Assembly: GCA_024639205.1 (NCBI GenBank) | Contig: JAHEIV010000128.1 | Location: 1-7,731 of the forward strand | Source: Deltaproteobacteria bacterium | Lineage (GTDB): Bacteria > Desulfobacterota > Desulfobacteria > Desulfobacterales > SG8-13 | Length of the DNA stretch: 7,731 nucleotides | Reading direction: 5' to 3' | Notes under the pieces: model-generated | Told to the model about the DNA's origin: nothing | Seen by the model: the letters and a program-made list of their open reading frames with translations, nothing else | The model's database searches: none | Shown here: one piece after another, positions 6,491 through 7,731 of the stretch | Layout: every line of letters starts with the position of its first letter | How positions within the stretch are numbered: the stretch's first letter is position 1 | Position numbers and translations under genes: made by a program

Positions 6491-6499
6491 CGCTTTTTT
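6471..6499 (+). terminator. Hairpin plus T-run upstream of the sensor gene (possible attenuator)
   Basis: TATCCAC (6471-6477) pairs with GTGGATA (6483-6489) around a 5-base loop, followed after GCGC by six T residues (6494-6499). That is intrinsic-terminator-like, although the stem is short and only moderately GC-rich. CTATC (6461-6465) can alternatively pair with GATAG (6486-6490), giving a competing fold. It lies after the promoter at 6342-6371 and 18 bases before the ATG at 6518, so it could either end upstream transcription or attenuate the sensor gene. Confidence 0.45.
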
Positions 6500-6517
6500 C
6501 TGCGAGGATCTTCTGCC

Positions 6518-7731
6518 ATGTTTGGCTTTATCAACAATTTCACACACAGCCTGTTTTCAAAATTCATGCTTTCCTTCGGCCTGATACTGATGTTCAGCAT
6601 CTCCATCTGGGCCTATTTCAACATCACATACCAGCAGGAGCGATTGAAAAAGGAATTGTCCGCGGGGGCCGAACGCCTGACCGACACCATCAAGCTCGGC
6701 ACACACTACGCCATGATGCACAACTCCCGAAACGACATCAACCAGATCATCATTAATATTGCCCGGCAGAAGGACATCGAGACCATCCGCATTTACAACA
6801 AAGAAGGGCAAATCAAGTATTCCAGCCTCTCTTCCGAAGTCGATGAAACCACCAACATCAAGGCCGAGGCCTGCGACATCTGCCATCGAACCGAACCTCC
6901 CCAAATCCAGTTGAGCCTGGGTAAAAGAACCCGCATATTCAAGGCTGAAAACGGCTACCGCCGGTTGGGAATCATCAGTGCCATTTACAATGAACCGGGC
7001 TGCTCCGCCAGCGAGTGCCATTTTCACCCGGAGGAGAAAAAAGTCCTCGGCGCTCTGGATGTGGTGGTCTCCCTTGCCCAAACCGACCGGCAGATAGCTG
7101 CATTTGAAAAAGGCGTGATCGGTCTGGCGGTGTTTGTCTTTTTCGCCACCGGTGCCGTGATTTTTTTACTGATGGTCCGGTTTTTGAAACGACCCATCGG
7201 CAGGCTCATCCAGGGGACCCGGTTGATATCCAAGGGCAATTACTCGGCTCCAATCGATATCGAGCAGAACAGTGAGGTCGGACAGCTGGCCCTGGCCATC
7301 AATCAAATGGGCAAGGAGATCGGCGAGAAACAAACGGAGCTGAACCGGCAGATGATGGAATATCAAAACCTTTTTGAGACCGTCCCCTGCTACATCACGG
7401 TCCAGAATCGTGACTACCGACTGGTTCAGTACAACAGAAAGTTTGCCGACCAATTCGACCCGCAGCCGGGTGATTTCTGTTATCGCGCCTACAAGGGAAG
7501 AGATGAGAAGTGCGTAATCTGCCCGGTGGAGAAAACCTTCGAAGACGGCCTTTCCCGCCAGAGCGAAGAGTCCGGTCTCAGCAGGGATGGAACCCTGCAG
7601 CACTGGCTGGTGAAGACTTCGCCGATTCGCAATTCCGACGGTGAAATCGTTGCCGTAATGGAAATGAATCTCGATATCACCGAAAGAAAGCAGCTGGTAA
7701 AAGAGCTGGAAGAATCGGAGAAACAGTACCA
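6518..7731 (+). CDS. Membrane sensor with periplasmic c-type haem domain, HAMP and Cys-PAS (3' partial)
   Basis: The frame is open from ATG 6518 to the window end (404 codons plus two bases), so the output domain is missing. Membrane segments lie at about residues 12-34 and 199-221, with a periplasmic domain between. That domain contains CDICH (C119-C122-H123), a CxxCH haem c site, and C162-x4-C167-H168 (CSASECH), matching the CX4CH site of some cytochromes c. H63 (THYAMMH) is a candidate distal ligand. Layout and motifs resemble haem c sensors of Geobacter and sulfate reducers. A HAMP domain (about 222-275) and a PAS domain (about 281-390) follow. The PAS has C291, C321, C332 and C335, the same pattern as PAS2 of the kinase at 4312-6276. 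The end (EESEKQY) looks like a coiled linker to another PAS or a kinase. GAGG (6504-6507) lies ten bases before the start. It probably senses periplasmic redox state or a gaseous ligand. The likely output is histidine kinase, but this is not visible. Confidence 0.88.
   Translation, partial: MFGFINNFTHSLFSKFMLSFGLILMFSISIWAYFNITYQQERLKKELSAGAERLTDTIKLGTHYAMMHNSRNDINQIIINIARQKDIETIRIYNKEGQIKYSSLSSEVDETTNIKAEACDICHRTEPPQIQLSLGKRTRIFKAENGYRRLGIISAIYNEPGCSASECHFHPEEKKVLGALDVVVSLAQTDRQIAAFEKGVIGLAVFVFFATGAVIFLLMVRFLKRPIGRLIQGTRLISKGNYSAPIDIEQNSEVGQLALAINQMGKEIGEKQTELNRQMMEYQNLFETVPCYITVQNRDYRLVQYNRKFADQFDPQPGDFCYRAYKGRDEKCVICPVEKTFEDGLSRQSEESGLSRDGTLQHWLVKTSPIRNSDGEIVAVMEMNLDITERKQLVKELEESEKQY

Noticed and set aside
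6557..7081. 174-codon minus-strand frame
   Set aside because: It is antisense to the haem sensor, whose CxxCH, CX4CH, HAMP and PAS signals lie in the plus frame that stays open to the window end.
1..7731. CRISPR arrays, tRNA/rRNA genes, insertion sequences, att sites
   Set aside because: I saw no spaced direct repeats, cloverleaf sequences, transposase frames or terminal inverted repeats. The region looks like ordinary chromosomal backbone with metabolic and signalling genes.

Overview
The window reads as a chromosomal segment of a sulfate-reducing (or closely related) member of the Desulfobacterota. The basis is a HdrD/DsrK-type iron-sulfur protein beside a NarI/DsrM-like membrane subunit, followed by a tandem universal stress protein, a lone receiver and a receiver/PAS histidine kinase, then a membrane sensor with periplasmic c-type haem motifs. 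From memory, and not checked here, the same set of families surrounds the tmc transmembrane electron-transfer complex in Desulfovibrio. All real genes seen are on the + strand.

Layout. Positions 1-516 hold the C-terminal part of a cytochrome b-like membrane protein (TmcC/DsrM/NarI type), cut by the window edge. A 307-base gap follows with a weak promoter candidate and a hairpin. Positions 824-2209 encode the cytoplasmic HdrD-like protein (TmcB type), with two [4Fe-4S] motifs and one intact CCG domain. Positions 2340-2876 encode an unrecognised 178-residue soluble protein, 3 bases from a tandem-domain universal stress protein (2880-3809). A single-domain response regulator (3855-4253), an intergenic hairpin and a 654-residue receiver-PAS-PAS-histidine kinase (4312-6276) complete a probable co-directional operon. 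After a 241-base gap with a good sigma-70-like promoter and a hairpin plus T-run, a second transcription unit begins at 6518. It encodes a membrane sensor with a periplasmic haem c domain, HAMP and PAS, and runs off the right edge.

How it fits together (inference). The first two genes would move electrons between the membrane or periplasm and a cytoplasmic thiol/disulfide-type site. The downstream genes look like a signalling set that monitors redox state or electron flow. The most interesting sequence-level signals are these: a four-cysteine PAS signature, complete in PAS2 of the kinase and in the PAS of the haem sensor but degraded in PAS1 of the kinase; a pseudo-DHp segment in the kinase in which Thr replaces the phospho-accepting His; and the diheme periplasmic sensor next to an electron-transfer operon.
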